From contig NC_035433.2 of the NCBI RefSeq assembly GCF_002127325.2, positions 79,550,079 to 79,614,078 on the forward strand: a DNA stretch of 64,000 nucleotides. The letters run 5' to 3'. Of this stretch, positions 1-9,776 are shown piece by piece (positions within the stretch are counted from its first letter, which is position 1; the number at the start of each line of letters is the position of its first letter). The notes beneath the pieces were generated by a model, which made no database searches, was not told where the DNA came from, and worked only from the letters and a program-made list of their open reading frames with translations. The position numbers were made by a program, and so were the translations under genes. The stretch comes from Helianthus annuus. Lineage: Eukaryota; Streptophyta; Magnoliopsida; Asterales; Asteraceae.

Positions 1-500
1 TTTTTATTTAGATAGTTAGGTCCGACTTTATAACTGTCTTTATAGAGGTCCGAGTTTTAATTGTCTTTATTTAGTTAATTAGTCCGAAATTTTATAGTAG
101 TTAATTAGTTGTCCGAATTTTTATATAGGTTAGGTGTCCGACTTTTATCTTTTATTTTAGTCTGAGTCTTCATTAAGTAGAGTCCGAGTTTCATCTAGCT
201 AGTAGAGTCCGAGTTTCATCTAGCTAATTAGTCCGAATTTTCTTTTCTTTATTAGGAGTCCGAATTTTTTTAATCTACCTAGTCCGACTTTTCTTTTATT
301 TAGGAGTCCGAATTCTAAAAGGTGTAGTTAGTCCGAATTTTTACAGTATTTTTAAGAGTTTAGTGTCCGAATTTTATAGAGTTCATTAGAGTCTGAATTT
401 TATACTCTTAGGGTGTCTGAGTTTAAATTTCTAACAGTGTAGTCCGAGTTTTTCTGTTGTTTGTGTTTTATTTCAGGTTTGTGTGATCCGGGTTTCGCAA
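1..500 (+). repeat. Leader repeat array of family A, GTCCGA-TTTT motif
   Basis: About 18 copies of a degenerate motif GTCYGA(A/C/G)TTTT are spaced some 20-30 bases apart through the leader before gag. They are all in the same orientation and are separated by T-rich filler with TTAGTTA or TAGTTA. The same array is at 45400-46140 in A2. Related GTCC/GTCT...GTTTT words also occur in the A LTR (for example 44500-44720). The region has no coding potential. Confidence 0.85.
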
Positions 501-610
501 CTCTGTTTAAAGCTCAGACATTTCACTCCGTGTTTCTCTCCAGGTTTTGGACTTAGAAAATCTTTTCAGTAACACAGTTCTTACTTGGAAACATACTGTT
601 GTTTTCTGAA

Positions 611-2629
611 ATGGCAAACAACAATCTGACTGCAATGGTGCAAAACCTCAAGCACAATGCTGAGCTAGGAAGTAGCGACAAACCTCCTTTGTTGATAAAC
701 GAGCTTGATTTTCCTGAGTGGCAAGAGCGTTTCGAAAGGTATGTACGAGCGAAAGACATCAAAATCTGGTTGTGTATTGTCAAAGGATGTGGAGCTACTC
801 CAGTACGTACGTTGACGATTGATACATATTTGGCACTCACTGACGACCAAAAGAGATTTTTTCACTGTGAAGAGAAAGTTATGTCAATGATAACGATGGC
901 AATGTCGCAATCTATACTTCATACGTTCCGTAAGAGAAATAGCTCAAAGGAATTGTGGGATAGTATGGTCCAGCGATATGAAGGAAACGAAATGTACAAG
1001 AAGCGACGTCTCGAACGTTTGAAGACTCAATTCGTTGTGTTCAAGGCTTTAAGAAATGAATCATTTGATGACACAGTGAACCGATTTTATCATCTGCTGA
1101 GCGAACTTGACAGAAGTCAAGAGGGTATCTACACTGAATTTGAGAAGGTTGAGAAGTTTCTGAATTGTCTTTCAAGAGAATGGAACATGTACACCGCATT
1201 GATTAGAGAGGGTATTCTCTATGAGGAGCTTTCATTGGAAGAAGCTGTTCAAAAACTAAGGGGTTATGCTTGGAATATGGAAGATCAAGCATCGGATTTC
1301 GAGAAGATCCAAGATCCTCAGTTATATAAGGCTTCGAAACCAATGGAGAAGAGTAGTAACAGTGGAGTCGGTGTTGCTTTGTATTCGGAGAATGAAGGTT
1401 CTACAAGTGAACACGCCTTTATAAGCAACAATTTTAGTCCAAGTGGAACAACCAATTCCAATCAATGGATGTACTCTTCTAGTGGAGCTCAGAAATCTCA
1501 AGGAACAAGTTTGAACATTCCTAAGATAGATGCAAGTTGTTTGAAGTTGATTGAAGAAAATATGAGTCTGTTGGCGTCCTTCATGACTGCCTACGAGAAC
1601 TTCTGTCTTGGAAAGCTCGTTGAACCGTCAAGTCTCGATGAGGACTTTGATCAGATAGATCAAGACGAAATGGAAGAACTTGATCTACAACTCAATATGG
1701 CACTGTTAGTCCGTAGAGCGAAGAAGTTTTTGTTGAAGACAGGTAGGAAGTTCATAGGAGGTCAGACAAAGACTCGAATGGGAGTCAACATGTCAAAGGT
1801 AAAATGTTACAACTGCGGTATCTATGGGCATTTCGCACCGGATTGTCGAAAGCCGAAAATGGAAAGATCTGATAGAGACAACAACTCCCGAGGAAATAAT
1901 TCAAGACCTCACAACAATGCATCAACTGCTACCTCTAACTCAAGTGCTCGTTCAAGTGGGTCTGAAAATCCTACACCTTCGACAAACAATGCTATGGTGG
2001 CTCAACCTCTACAGAGTGTGACTGAGCCTTATGACTGGGGTTGTGCTTTGGAAGACATCTCAGGAGCAATTGTGTCACAAGCATTTATAGCTGAAATTGT
2101 GAACGAAGAAGTGTATGAAGAGGTTGTCGAAGAGACTAGCATTGAGGAGCTTGTGGTTGTAGCTGAAGTTTTTGGGGAAGAGTTGGATTCGGGGAATGTT
2201 GCTGAGAATGAAGACTCCTCGATTGAAGAGACCGTTGAAAAGTCTAACAAGACAGAAGATGGAGAACAGGGAGAACGTTTGGAATTCAACATCTCCACAA
2301 CCGAAATGCAGCAATTTGCGGATGCAGAAGCTAAAAGGTTGGAAGAAAACTCCGTTGAAAACAAGGCTTGTGCATTCATGGCTGGCATTGAGGTAAAATC
2401 ATCTTCTGTAGATAAGCGATGTGCTAGATGTGTTGAGTTTGTTACTAAGATTGATAGATATGCACTTCATAACACAAACTTAATTGCAGATTTAGAAAAA
2501 TCCAGAGAACTCATTGCTGTTTTGTCTAATTCGGATAAAGAACACCGAATTAAGATAAAAGCGCTGAAAATGATATCTCTGAATTCGAGAGACTTGTGGC
2601 TCAGGGAAATCTTAGAAATCAGGAATTAA
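611..2629 (+). CDS. gag: Gag protein, N-terminal part (element A1)
   Basis: Structural Gag of a copia element, which packages retroelement RNA into cytoplasmic virus-like particles. I take the ATG at 611; the open frame extends four codons upstream only through a non-ATG start. Residues about 30-240 look like the UBN2/Gag-polypeptide domain (PEWQERFERYV, KELWDSMVQRYEG, NRFYHLLSELD). A CCHC zinc knuckle follows (CYNCGIYGHFAPDC, near residue 400), then an N/S-rich and a very acidic E-rich stretch. The frame ends at a TAA at 2627-2629 that A2 shares. A donor-like GAG|GTAAAA at 2390-2398 lies in phase 0 upstream of this stop, so the working Gag-Pol product may leave the frame there by splicing. 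The equivalent of the A2 nonsense codon (46662-46664 region) is intact here. Confidence 0.88.
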   Translation: MANNNLTAMVQNLKHNAELGSSDKPPLLINELDFPEWQERFERYVRAKDIKIWLCIVKGCGATPVRTLTIDTYLALTDDQKRFFHCEEKVMSMITMAMSQSILHTFRKRNSSKELWDSMVQRYEGNEMYKKRRLERLKTQFVVFKALRNESFDDTVNRFYHLLSELDRSQEGIYTEFEKVEKFLNCLSREWNMYTALIREGILYEELSLEEAVQKLRGYAWNMEDQASDFEKIQDPQLYKASKPMEKSSNSGVGVALYSENEGSTSEHAFISNNFSPSGTTNSNQWMYSSSGAQKSQGTSLNIPKIDASCLKLIEENMSLLASFMTAYENFCLGKLVEPSSLDEDFDQIDQDEMEELDLQLNMALLVRRAKKFLLKTGRKFIGGQTKTRMGVNMSKVKCYNCGIYGHFAPDCRKPKMERSDRDNNSRGNNSRPHNNASTATSNSSARSSGSENPTPSTNNAMVAQPLQSVTEPYDWGCALEDISGAIVSQAFIAEIVNEEVYEEVVEETSIEELVVVAEVFGEELDSGNVAENEDSSIEETVEKSNKTEDGEQGERLEFNISTTEMQQFADAEAKRLEENSVENKACAFMAGIEVKSSSVDKRCARCVEFVTKIDRYALHNTNLIADLEKSRELIAVLSNSDKEHRIKIKALKMISLNSRDLWLREILEIRN

Positions 2630-4063
2630 AATCTGAACTTGAAATGAATCAAAATTGTGTTTTGGAAAAAGATAATCTGATTTTAGATTTGCAATGAAAG
2701 ATTGAAAAGTTCAGGGATTCATCCGAAGTGATGAATTTCTGTATTAACAGCCAACGTCTCAAAGAATCTGAGGAAGAAATGTTCGGCATTTGTTATACTA
2801 AGGTGCCCCCTCCAGTAAACCATAACTATACATCGATGCCAAGCATTGATCCTGAATTGGCAAATTTTGTGCCAACGACCTCTCTGACGGTTGAACCGCA
2901 AAGTAAGTCAGAATCTCAGCCAGATGAAGTTACTGACTCAGATCAGTCGAAGATGAGTGGAGTTTCAAAGAAAAATGAGGTGAATCTTGAAAACATTGAA
3001 AATTTGACAAGCAATAAGATTTTGGAAATTTTCAATCAAGTTCAAAATGTGAAGTCAAAACCAAAGTTACGTGGGAAAACTAAAAAAGCTTTGAAAAATG
3101 TCCCTAAAACTGAGTTTGTTAAAGGGGAGGATTTTGTCAAAGAAGAAGTAAAAATCGAAACAGGTTCCAACTCTCAGTTTGTGAACCAAATTTTGAAAAA
3201 TTCCACCAACGCCTCATCATCTCGACTGATCATGAGGAACGTCCAAAGAATGGTGCAAAAATTCACAAATTCTATAAGTGTCGTGGGAAAGGACACTTAG
3301 CGGCAGACTGTCCAGATGACAAGGGTAAATCTCTTGTTGATCCTGATCAAAAGAAACCTTTTGTTGAAAAACCACAAAATGAAAAAGTTAATGTTGAAAA
3401 GAAAAATGGTAAAAATCAGAAGGTTGAGAAAAACAAAGTGATTAAACAAGAAGTAAAACCAGTTGTCAAACCAAATGTTAAATCACAACAAAATTAGGAT
3501 CAAGAGGAAAAACCCGTTGTTACTAACCATGGGGACAGATCGGAAAATGTATCTCAAAGACATGATACTCGTGAGAAAACCCCTCACAGACGACAAAATC
3601 ATGTTACCTTTCAAGTAGTTGAGAATGACCAACGCTCTGGAGGTTCGAACAACAACTATGTTAGACCTCATGCACAGAACAGATTCGTGAATGACCGAAA
3701 TGCGTCACCCCCCCGATTTCCAAGTCAAAGACCGCATTCGGATAATCATCCACGATCATTCTCAAGACACGAAGATGCTCCTAGATTTGGTAGGAATTTT
3801 GAGCCACCCAGGAATCAAAATTACAGTTACCAAAACTATGGAAGCCGAGGGTATGGAAACTCTGGTTATACCAACAGATCGTCAACTCCGTATAATCCAC
3901 GATTTGCGGGGACTCATTCCAACAATTTCCGAAATGGAAATGGTGGAAACAGAGGCGATGATGGTTATTTCAAAGAGTTTTCTTATGTTAACGAATCAGG
4001 ACGACCCAAGACCATCATGGCTTGGGTCCCACACTCTAACTAAATTTTTGTTGGGGAGTGTAG
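2393..4063 (+). pseudogene. Gag C-terminal region / candidate intron (element A1)
   Basis: In the relatives B and C this stretch is an uninterrupted continuation of gag: a coiled coil, a second zinc knuckle and a conserved end AWVPxSN before the stop. Here it is broken by stops near 2627, 2695 and 3496, by frame changes, and by a private 1-base deletion near 3222. The second knuckle lacks its first Cys (YKCRGKGHLAADC preceded by F). The end is recognisable at 4000-4043 (MAWVPHSN then TAA). The segment is bounded by GAG|GTAAAA at 2393 and by GTGTAG|G at 4058-4064, both phase 0, so it may be an intron. Loss of coding capacity inside it, with an open exon before it, fits that reading. Plain decay is the alternative. 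Confidence 0.7.
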
Positions 4064-5747
4064 GAGCAGCTGAAGAGGGCTATCTATATTTGGTATATCG
4101 ATAGTGGCTGTTCCAGACACATGACAGGAAATAAAGAGTTATTGAACAATATTAAACAAATTCGTGGTGGTTATGTGAATTTTGCCGGTGAAAGGGTGGT
4201 TACATCACCGGTGAAGGCTCTGTGTCAAATGGAAAAATCACGCTGCATAAAGTGAACTACGTTGAAGAACTGAAGCATAACTTGATGTCGGTTTCTCAAA
4301 TCTGTGATAACAAATACACGATGCTTTTCACTGATAAAGCTTGCTTCGTTTTGCATCCGGGATTTGTTGTTCCTAAAGATTGGATCGTTATGAGGGCTCC
4401 AAGGGTGAATAACACATATGTCATGGACATGCGCCCGTTGGTTAACTCAACTGCTCCAGTGACTTGTCTACTTTCAAAGGCAACTGAAGATCAATCGTAT
4501 CTCTGGCATAGGAGAATGGGCCACGTGCATCTGCGAAAAATGAACCACTTAGTGAAAAACAACTTAGTGTTGGGGTTCCTCTACGTAGTTTCAATATGCA
4601 CAACAAATGTGAATCATGTGAAAAAGGAAAAATCAAACGAAAGCCTCAGAAACCGAAAACAGTTAACTCAATCCAAAAACCACTTGAGTTGCTTCACATG
4701 GATCTTTTCGGCCCGATCCATGTTGCTAGCATTGGTGGGATGTCTTATTTCTTAGTTGTCACTGACGATTTCTCACGTTACTCTTGGGTATTTTTCTTAA
4801 AAACAAAGGATCAAACCGCTGGTATTTTAAGAGACTTATTCAAACAACTTGAGAAAAATTATTCACTTCCTATTAAGAAAATCCGAAGTGACAACGGCAC
4901 TGAGTTTAAAAATCATTATATGGATGAGTTATGTCGGGAAATGGGAATAATTCATCAGTTCAGTGCTCCTTATGTTCCTCAACAGAACGGAGTTGCAGAA
5001 CAGAAGAATCGTACCCTGATTGAGGCGGCCCGCACTATGCTTTCTGAATCAAAATTGCCAATTTTCTTATGGGCCGAGGCGGTAAACACTGTATGTTATG
5101 TGTTAAATCATGTGCTTACTGTCAAAAGAGAAGATAAAACGTGTTATGAATTGCTTGAAAACAGGAAACCGAACTTATCTGGTTTTCAACCTTTTGGGAT
5201 TAAGTGTGTTATCAAACGCACCAAAGATACTCCTAAAATGGGGGAAGTTGGTGAAGTTGGGTTCTTTTTGGGATATGCCAATGGAACTCCAAACAAACGC
5301 GTTTATAACATCAAGAAGCGAACAGTGGAGATCGTGTTTGATATAACTCCTTTGAGTTTCGATCCTCCACCGTCCGAATTTGGTCTCAAAAGTGGTTATG
5401 ATTATGATAAATTATTTGATTCATTTGATCTTTCTGATGTTTCAGAAGAAGATTCGGAGGTTGTATACACACATCTTGTGAACAAAGATGAAGTGGATGC
5501 GAGCTGGAGAGCAAGTATTCCTACTAATGTGTCTTCGAATGTTCCAGTCGCTGATTCTTCGACCTTAAATGATGTTGTTGTTGAGCAGATCCCCAATGCA
5601 GCTGCTCAAACTACAAGTGGAGATCTATACGTTGACTTTTCAGCATATCCAAATGTTGATGCGTCTTCTGGTAAGGGTGAAGCTTCTAGTAGTAATGCAA
5701 ATGCTGAGGGGGAGATTCAATCGAATATGGGAATCAATCTTCAAGCT
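4064..5747 (+). pseudogene. pol: Pol fragment: protease and integrase (element A1)
   Basis: Starts with the aspartic protease active site (W-Y-I-D-S-G at 4091-4108), then the GAG-pre-integrase zinc site (WHRRMGHVH near 4504; CESC near 4608). The integrase core follows, with D (HMDLFGP near 4700), D (RSDNGTEF near 4882) and E (QNGVAEQKN near 4990), then a serine/acid-rich linker. Two single-base losses break the frame: near 4191, where A2 has an extra A, and in the G run 4571-4575. A2 shares the second, so it is ancestral. The frame ends in the linker where B1 is joined. RT and RNase H are absent, so no functional polyprotein can be made. Confidence 0.88.
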
Positions 5748-8209
5748 CCGACATCTACTGGAGGAGTACCCTCTGAAGTACCATGAACTGCTGTTGTTGG
5801 GGCTTCTTGATCTGCATCCACAAATTCATCATCCTCTGAAGATTCGTTCAATTCGTTTGCATCATGAAAATCCTCATTGTTGAGAGTATTGTTGTTCACC
5901 GAAGAAGATGGTTCTTGATTAACAAGAATTGGACGAACCACCGGTGAAACTGTTGCATTGTCACTCTCGAAAAACATCCTAGCCGCAGCATTTTCTTCAA
6001 CGGCTTCAACATTGATCGAATTGAAGAAGTCATCATACTCTTCTTGCAAAGCGTCATGCTTACTTTGCAAGTCACTCAAATTCTCATTCACAGTAGTATG
6101 TTTGTCTTGCAAGTCAAACAAACTAGCTTGTAAAGCATCATGTTTGCCTTGCAACTCAGACATACTTTTCTCCATTTCAGCATATCTAGCATGCAGCCTA
6201 GTACATTCATCACAATTAACAGCAGTGGGTTCATCGACACATACCTGACTTGATGAACCGTCGACATTAGCCATAAAGGCTGAATGGAGAGAAGACGAAG
6301 TATAAGCAGCTTGATCCACCAGAATAGATCTTCTTTGAGTTTCTGCTGCAGCTTCCTCCAAAAGTTCATCAAAGTCAACATCATCCGAAACATTAGATGT
6401 CTCACCCACATGATCATCACCAGAGTTGGATGATTCTTCATCAACACTCCTGCTGTATCCAGAGGAGTCTTCATCTTCAGACGATTCACCACCACTGGCA
6501 GAAGATTCTCCACCACTGGTGTGAACTAGCTTCTTCACAACCTGAGCAAAACATGCTGTTCCATCGGGAGCATCACCACCCAACTGGATTGACCAGTCAC
6601 AACCTTCATCTACCTGAACCGCAAGTGCCCGGTTGGTTTGGTTGTTGACAGGTACCATGGTACGATCATTGTTTCTGTTCTGCCGGTTGCCTTGGTTTCT
6701 GAAGGGGTTTTGATTCCCGTGCTGTGCTGGCTTTGTACATTCCCGTTTAAAGTGACCCCGTTCACCACAGTTGAAGCACTTTACAGCTTGCTTATCGAAC
6801 CCATACTTGGTGTCTCGCTTACTTTCCAAGCTGGTTCTTCCAGTACTTTCCATCCAATCCTTTGCTCTTCTCACAGCACTAGCAAAGGCCCACTTGATGT
6901 CCATCAAGTCCATTTCCTCTTTATCAATCTGCCTGTAATCTTCTTGTGTCAGATTAATGTTGCCAATCTGACCTTCTATCAATCCACAGTATGCGCTCAC
7001 TACAGTGTTAAGCAGCTCCATGTGTTCCTTAGCTACTTCTACACTGATTTTAGAGAAACTTGACGTGTCAAGCTGTACGGTACCTGTCTTCGATTGTTGA
7101 CCAGCAGATGATGTTCCTCCATAACATGCACGCTGTTGTTGAGCAGGAGGCGGAGGAGGAGGTGGTTGTATTGGATTTCCGTACATATCTGTGGTGGGAG
7201 GTGGCTTAACAGGAACTTGTATTGGGTTGCCAAAACAATCTGTGCTTGTGACAAACGCTGTTTGAAGTGGAGCATGTGGACCGGTTCTTGCAGACGAAGA
7301 ATTGGAAGTTCCACAGTACATTTCTGGATTCTGTGGCAATGGAACTCTCTTCGCCTTCAATGTTTCCTCCTGATCCTTGTTTTCCAAAAGTTGAACGAAT
7401 TCGTTGATATTAGTGGTTCTCAACACTCCGTTGTACTTCAGGATTTCCAAGAAACTACTCCATTGAGGAGGCAAAGCATCAGCAAACTTCTTCACAACTT
7501 CAGCTTGAGTTGTCACTACACTATAATTATCCAATTCCGTAAGCAGATGATAAAATCGGCTTGTCATATCTCCCAAGGACTCCTTATCCATACAAGTGAA
7601 ACCTTCAAATTCTTTCTTGAGAAGATCATGACGCATTTGACGTGTTGCTGCATTTCCCACTCCTCTGTTTTTCAATCCGTCCCACAACTTCTTTGTTGTC
7701 TTGAAGCTGACAAACTGATGGTAGATATCCTTGCTCAATGCCTGAGTGAGAATGGCGTATGCCTTCTTTTCCAGATCATAGGTTTTCTTTTTATCTTCTG
7801 GAAGATCAGCAAACGTAGCAGAATCTGAAGCAGCAACCTCTATGGCTTGATCGAAATCTGTGGTGAAACGTATCCACAGTTCGGTATTTTGACCAAGAAC
7901 ATATGTTTTAAATCTCTCAACCCATCCTGGATATTCATTCAAATGCATCAACTTTGGAGGTCGATTCAAACTTCCTGTTTCACTTTCGCTTAGTAGAATA
8001 CTTTGAATGCTCGGAGTTTGATTCGATACCAAAGCCCATTGATTTCCCTGAGAAGAAGTTGATACCGGCGATTCAGCCCATAAAGGAGATGACCTTGTAT
8101 TTGTGTATTTTCCATCGTCTGGAGCCGATGTACCCCACCATGAGGGAGTGACATTTGATCTTGTATATTCACCATTATCTGGAGCAGGATTCCACCAACT
8201 CGGATTCAT
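5741..8209 (-). CDS. gag: Gag fused in frame to the post-integrase linker (element B1)
   Basis: An uninterrupted 822-codon frame starting at the ATG at 8207-8209 (residues MNPSWWNP). Residues about 80-300 match the UBN2-type Gag domain (PGWVERFKTYV, KLWDGLKNRG, SRFYHLLTELD). A proline/glutamine-rich stretch follows, then a CCHC knuckle (CFNCGERGHFKREC, near residue 475), an acidic serine-rich region and a short coiled coil with repeats of LQxKHDALQ. At about residue 725 the coiled coil switches directly into the acidic linker that in B2 and B3 lies between integrase and RT. This is the result of an in-frame deletion of about 3 kb. The last few codons run into A1 sequence. It is a chimera that could still give a Gag-like protein but no enzymes. 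Two stop codons that break B2 gag are absent here. Confidence 0.85.
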   Translation of the reverse strand: MNPSWWNPAPDNGEYTRSNVTPSWWGTSAPDDGKYTNTRSSPLWAESPVSTSSQGNQWALVSNQTPSIQSILLSESETGSLNRPPKLMHLNEYPGWVERFKTYVLGQNTELWIRFTTDFDQAIEVAASDSATFADLPEDKKKTYDLEKKAYAILTQALSKDIYHQFVSFKTTKKLWDGLKNRGVGNAATRQMRHDLLKKEFEGFTCMDKESLGDMTSRFYHLLTELDNYSVVTTQAEVVKKFADALPPQWSSFLEILKYNGVLRTTNINEFVQLLENKDQEETLKAKRVPLPQNPEMYCGTSNSSSARTGPHAPLQTAFVTSTDCFGNPIQVPVKPPPTTDMYGNPIQPPPPPPPAQQQRACYGGTSSAGQQSKTGTVQLDTSSFSKISVEVAKEHMELLNTVVSAYCGLIEGQIGNINLTQEDYRQIDKEEMDLMDIKWAFASAVRRAKDWMESTGRTSLESKRDTKYGFDKQAVKCFNCGERGHFKRECTKPAQHGNQNPFRNQGNRQNRNNDRTMVPVNNQTNRALAVQVDEGCDWSIQLGGDAPDGTACFAQVVKKLVHTSGGESSASGGESSEDEDSSGYSRSVDEESSNSGDDHVGETSNVSDDVDFDELLEEAAAETQRRSILVDQAAYTSSSLHSAFMANVDGSSSQVCVDEPTAVNCDECTRLHARYAEMEKSMSELQGKHDALQASLFDLQDKHTTVNENLSDLQSKHDALQEEYDDFFNSINVEAVEENAAARMFFESDNATVSPVVRPILVNQEPSSSVNNNTLNNEDFHDANELNESSEDDEFVDADQEAPTTAVHGTSEGTPPVDVGA

Positions 8210-8227
8210 GATTGATAAGCAAAATAA

Positions 8228-8770
8228 ATGCTAAGTGAGTAATCCGAAAGATCACACAGCAGAAGGATCCTGGTCGAAAGATCTGAAATCACAGAAATTT
8301 GTTAACAATAAACTGACCACAATCGAAAGATCGACTATTGTTCGAAGGATCAACAGTACTCGAAAGGTCACTGTTGTATCTCGAACAATGGTTTCGAAAG
8401 ATTCACAAGCTCGAAGGATTCACTAATTGAAAGATCCTTATCTTTCGAGTATGTATCCTTATCTTTCGTATGGCTGACTTTCGAAAGATCACACTAGTTC
8501 GAATGATCAACAGTGTTCGAAAGATCACTGTTGACTTTCGAGCACTGGCTTCGAAAGATTCAAAATCTCGAAAGATTCACACTTGAAAGATCCTTATCTT
8601 TCGAGATAAATCCCTATCTTTCGGACACTGTCTGTCGAATAGATTCCTTTATCGAAAGATATGTTTCAGACTTCGAAGGATGGGTCGAAGGATGATGATC
8701 TTTCGAGCCTTCCTTGATCGAAAGATGGTCTTTCGATGTCGAAAGATATCTTTCGAGAGGTTCTGACACA
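8228..8770. repeat. Leader repeat array of family B, TCGAAAGAT motif (B1)
   Basis: Between the Gag start and the rest of the leader the sequence is dominated by TCGAAAGAT, TCGAAGGAT and their reverse complements. There are several dozen copies in both orientations, often close enough to pair. A second cluster of the same words lies inside the LTR (9478-9650). No coding potential is visible. Equivalent arrays are at 25250-25790 (B2) and 32930-33400 (C). Confidence 0.85.
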
Positions 8771-9116
8771 ACTGACGTTGATGTGATAGGTTGGTGAAAA
8801 GGTGATGGGTTGGTAAGTCAACTTTCGGCAAAAGGGTATGGCAGGCTGTACTTTCTCACCAACCAAGATTTTCAAAGATAATTTACCCAAAAAGGAAAAC
8901 CTTATCTTCAAACCAGTCACCGGAATATTGACCGGAATATGGCCGGAAATTACCAACACACTCAAAAACAAGTTTTTAAGTTACCCAACCCACTTACGAA
9001 CACTCCCGGTAAGTTTAAAACACGTTTTCCAGTTTAAAAGTGTAGAAAAACCAACAAAAACGGGTGTTAAACCAAGAACTTGAATAACCCGGTTTTAAAC
9101 AAGGTAAAGAGCCAAA

Positions 9117-9127
9117 CTCTGATACCA
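9117..9127 (-). other. Primer-binding site (B1), initiator tRNA-Met type
   Basis: On the minus strand it reads TGGTATCAGAG, two bases inside the LTR end. It pairs with the 3' end of plant initiator tRNA-Met, which primes minus-strand DNA synthesis in copia elements. The next base differs from B2 and C, which have TGGTATCAGAGC. Confidence 0.85.
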
Positions 9128-9129
9128 CT

Positions 9130-9776
9130 TGTAGGTCCCTTTTTGTCGGAGGATGACGAACCTCAAACCTTGTTATACTAACCCACTAGCGAGTGCGGAA
9201 TCCAAGCTAGCAAGCAAACCGGGATGAGACAAGTAAAAGAACAAACACACACGGGTTCACCGATTAACACAACTTGTATTAATGCAAATGAAGGTTTCGG
9301 TTACAAGCACAATGTTTACAAATCTAACATGTAAACTCTCAAAGTGTGTGTGTGAGTTCCGGACAGAATGCTCTCAAGAAACTCTCTATCTCTCGGTATC
9401 TTTCTGTCTGTGTGTCTCTAACAAGTCTAATGAACTCAACACAATGCATGGGTATTTATACCCATACACAGTAGGTCTTGTCCGAAGGATCCGATAGATG
9501 GTCCGAAGGATCATCTTTCGAATGCAATGCTCTCGAAGGATCAGCAAGGACCTCGAAGGATGATCCTTCGAGGTCTAACAATCGAAGCATATCTTTCGAG
9601 TACCTCGAAGGATCAACAGTATCCTTCGAGGAGCTATCCTTCGAGACAGACAACTACTTTCTAACTGTTTGACCAAGTCAAACCGGAGGATGGTTGACTT
9701 GGTCAACTTACGGACTTAGAACATCGTTTATATACAGACCGAATACAGACAAAGTACAGACACAAGTGCACCAACA
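9130..9776 (-). repeat. 5' LTR of element B1
   Basis: 647 bp, beginning TGTTGGTGCAC and ending CCTACA on the minus strand, the TG...CA ends typical of LTRs. It is homologous to the LTRs at 15386, 26150 and 58748 and to the C LTRs. It contains about a dozen TCGAAGGAT/ATCCTTCGA words. There is no partner LTR in this element. Confidence 0.93.

Larger units (their letters stand above)
1..5747 (+). mobile_element. Copia retrotransposon A1, truncated at both ends
   Basis: Position 1 corresponds to 45659 in the full-length copy A2, so the 5' LTR and about 0.67 kb of leader lie outside the window. It reads leader, gag, protease and integrase, then stops after the integrase linker, where opposite-strand element B1 begins (about 5747-5750). 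RT, RNase H, the 3' region and the 3' LTR are missing. By eye it is almost identical to A2. It differs by a few substitutions, by 480 bp of gag that A2 lacks, and by single-base deletions near 3222 and 4191. Stops and a frameshift shared with A2 show that the common ancestor was already damaged. Confidence 0.93.
5748..9776 (-). mobile_element. Copia retrotransposon B1, 3' half missing
   Basis: Reading on the minus strand from 9776: 5' LTR (9130-9776), primer site, repeat-rich leader, gag, then directly the linker that in B2 and B3 follows the integrase. It ends at the A1 junction. Compared with B2, about 3,009 bp (end of Gag, protease, integrase) are missing at 6031-6042. RT, RNase H, the 3' region and the 3' LTR are lost at the A1 boundary. 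The right flank begins GAATA (9777-9781); no matching target duplication can be checked because the other end is gone. Confidence 0.9.

Noticed and set aside
4041..4063. Programmed frameshift or stop readthrough between gag and pol
   Set aside because: The frame relation is 0, +1 and +2 in the three families and no common slippery sequence is visible. In B a second in-frame stop follows, so one such mechanism cannot serve all.
5958..7828. Plus-strand frames of 80-230 codons across B1 gag
   Set aside because: They are antisense shadows of the 822-codon Gag frame and recur at the same places in B2.
8228..8770. CRISPR-like array of short repeats
   Set aside because: Words are 9-10 bases, in both orientations, irregularly spaced, inside a plant retrotransposon leader; there are no uniform spacers or cas genes.
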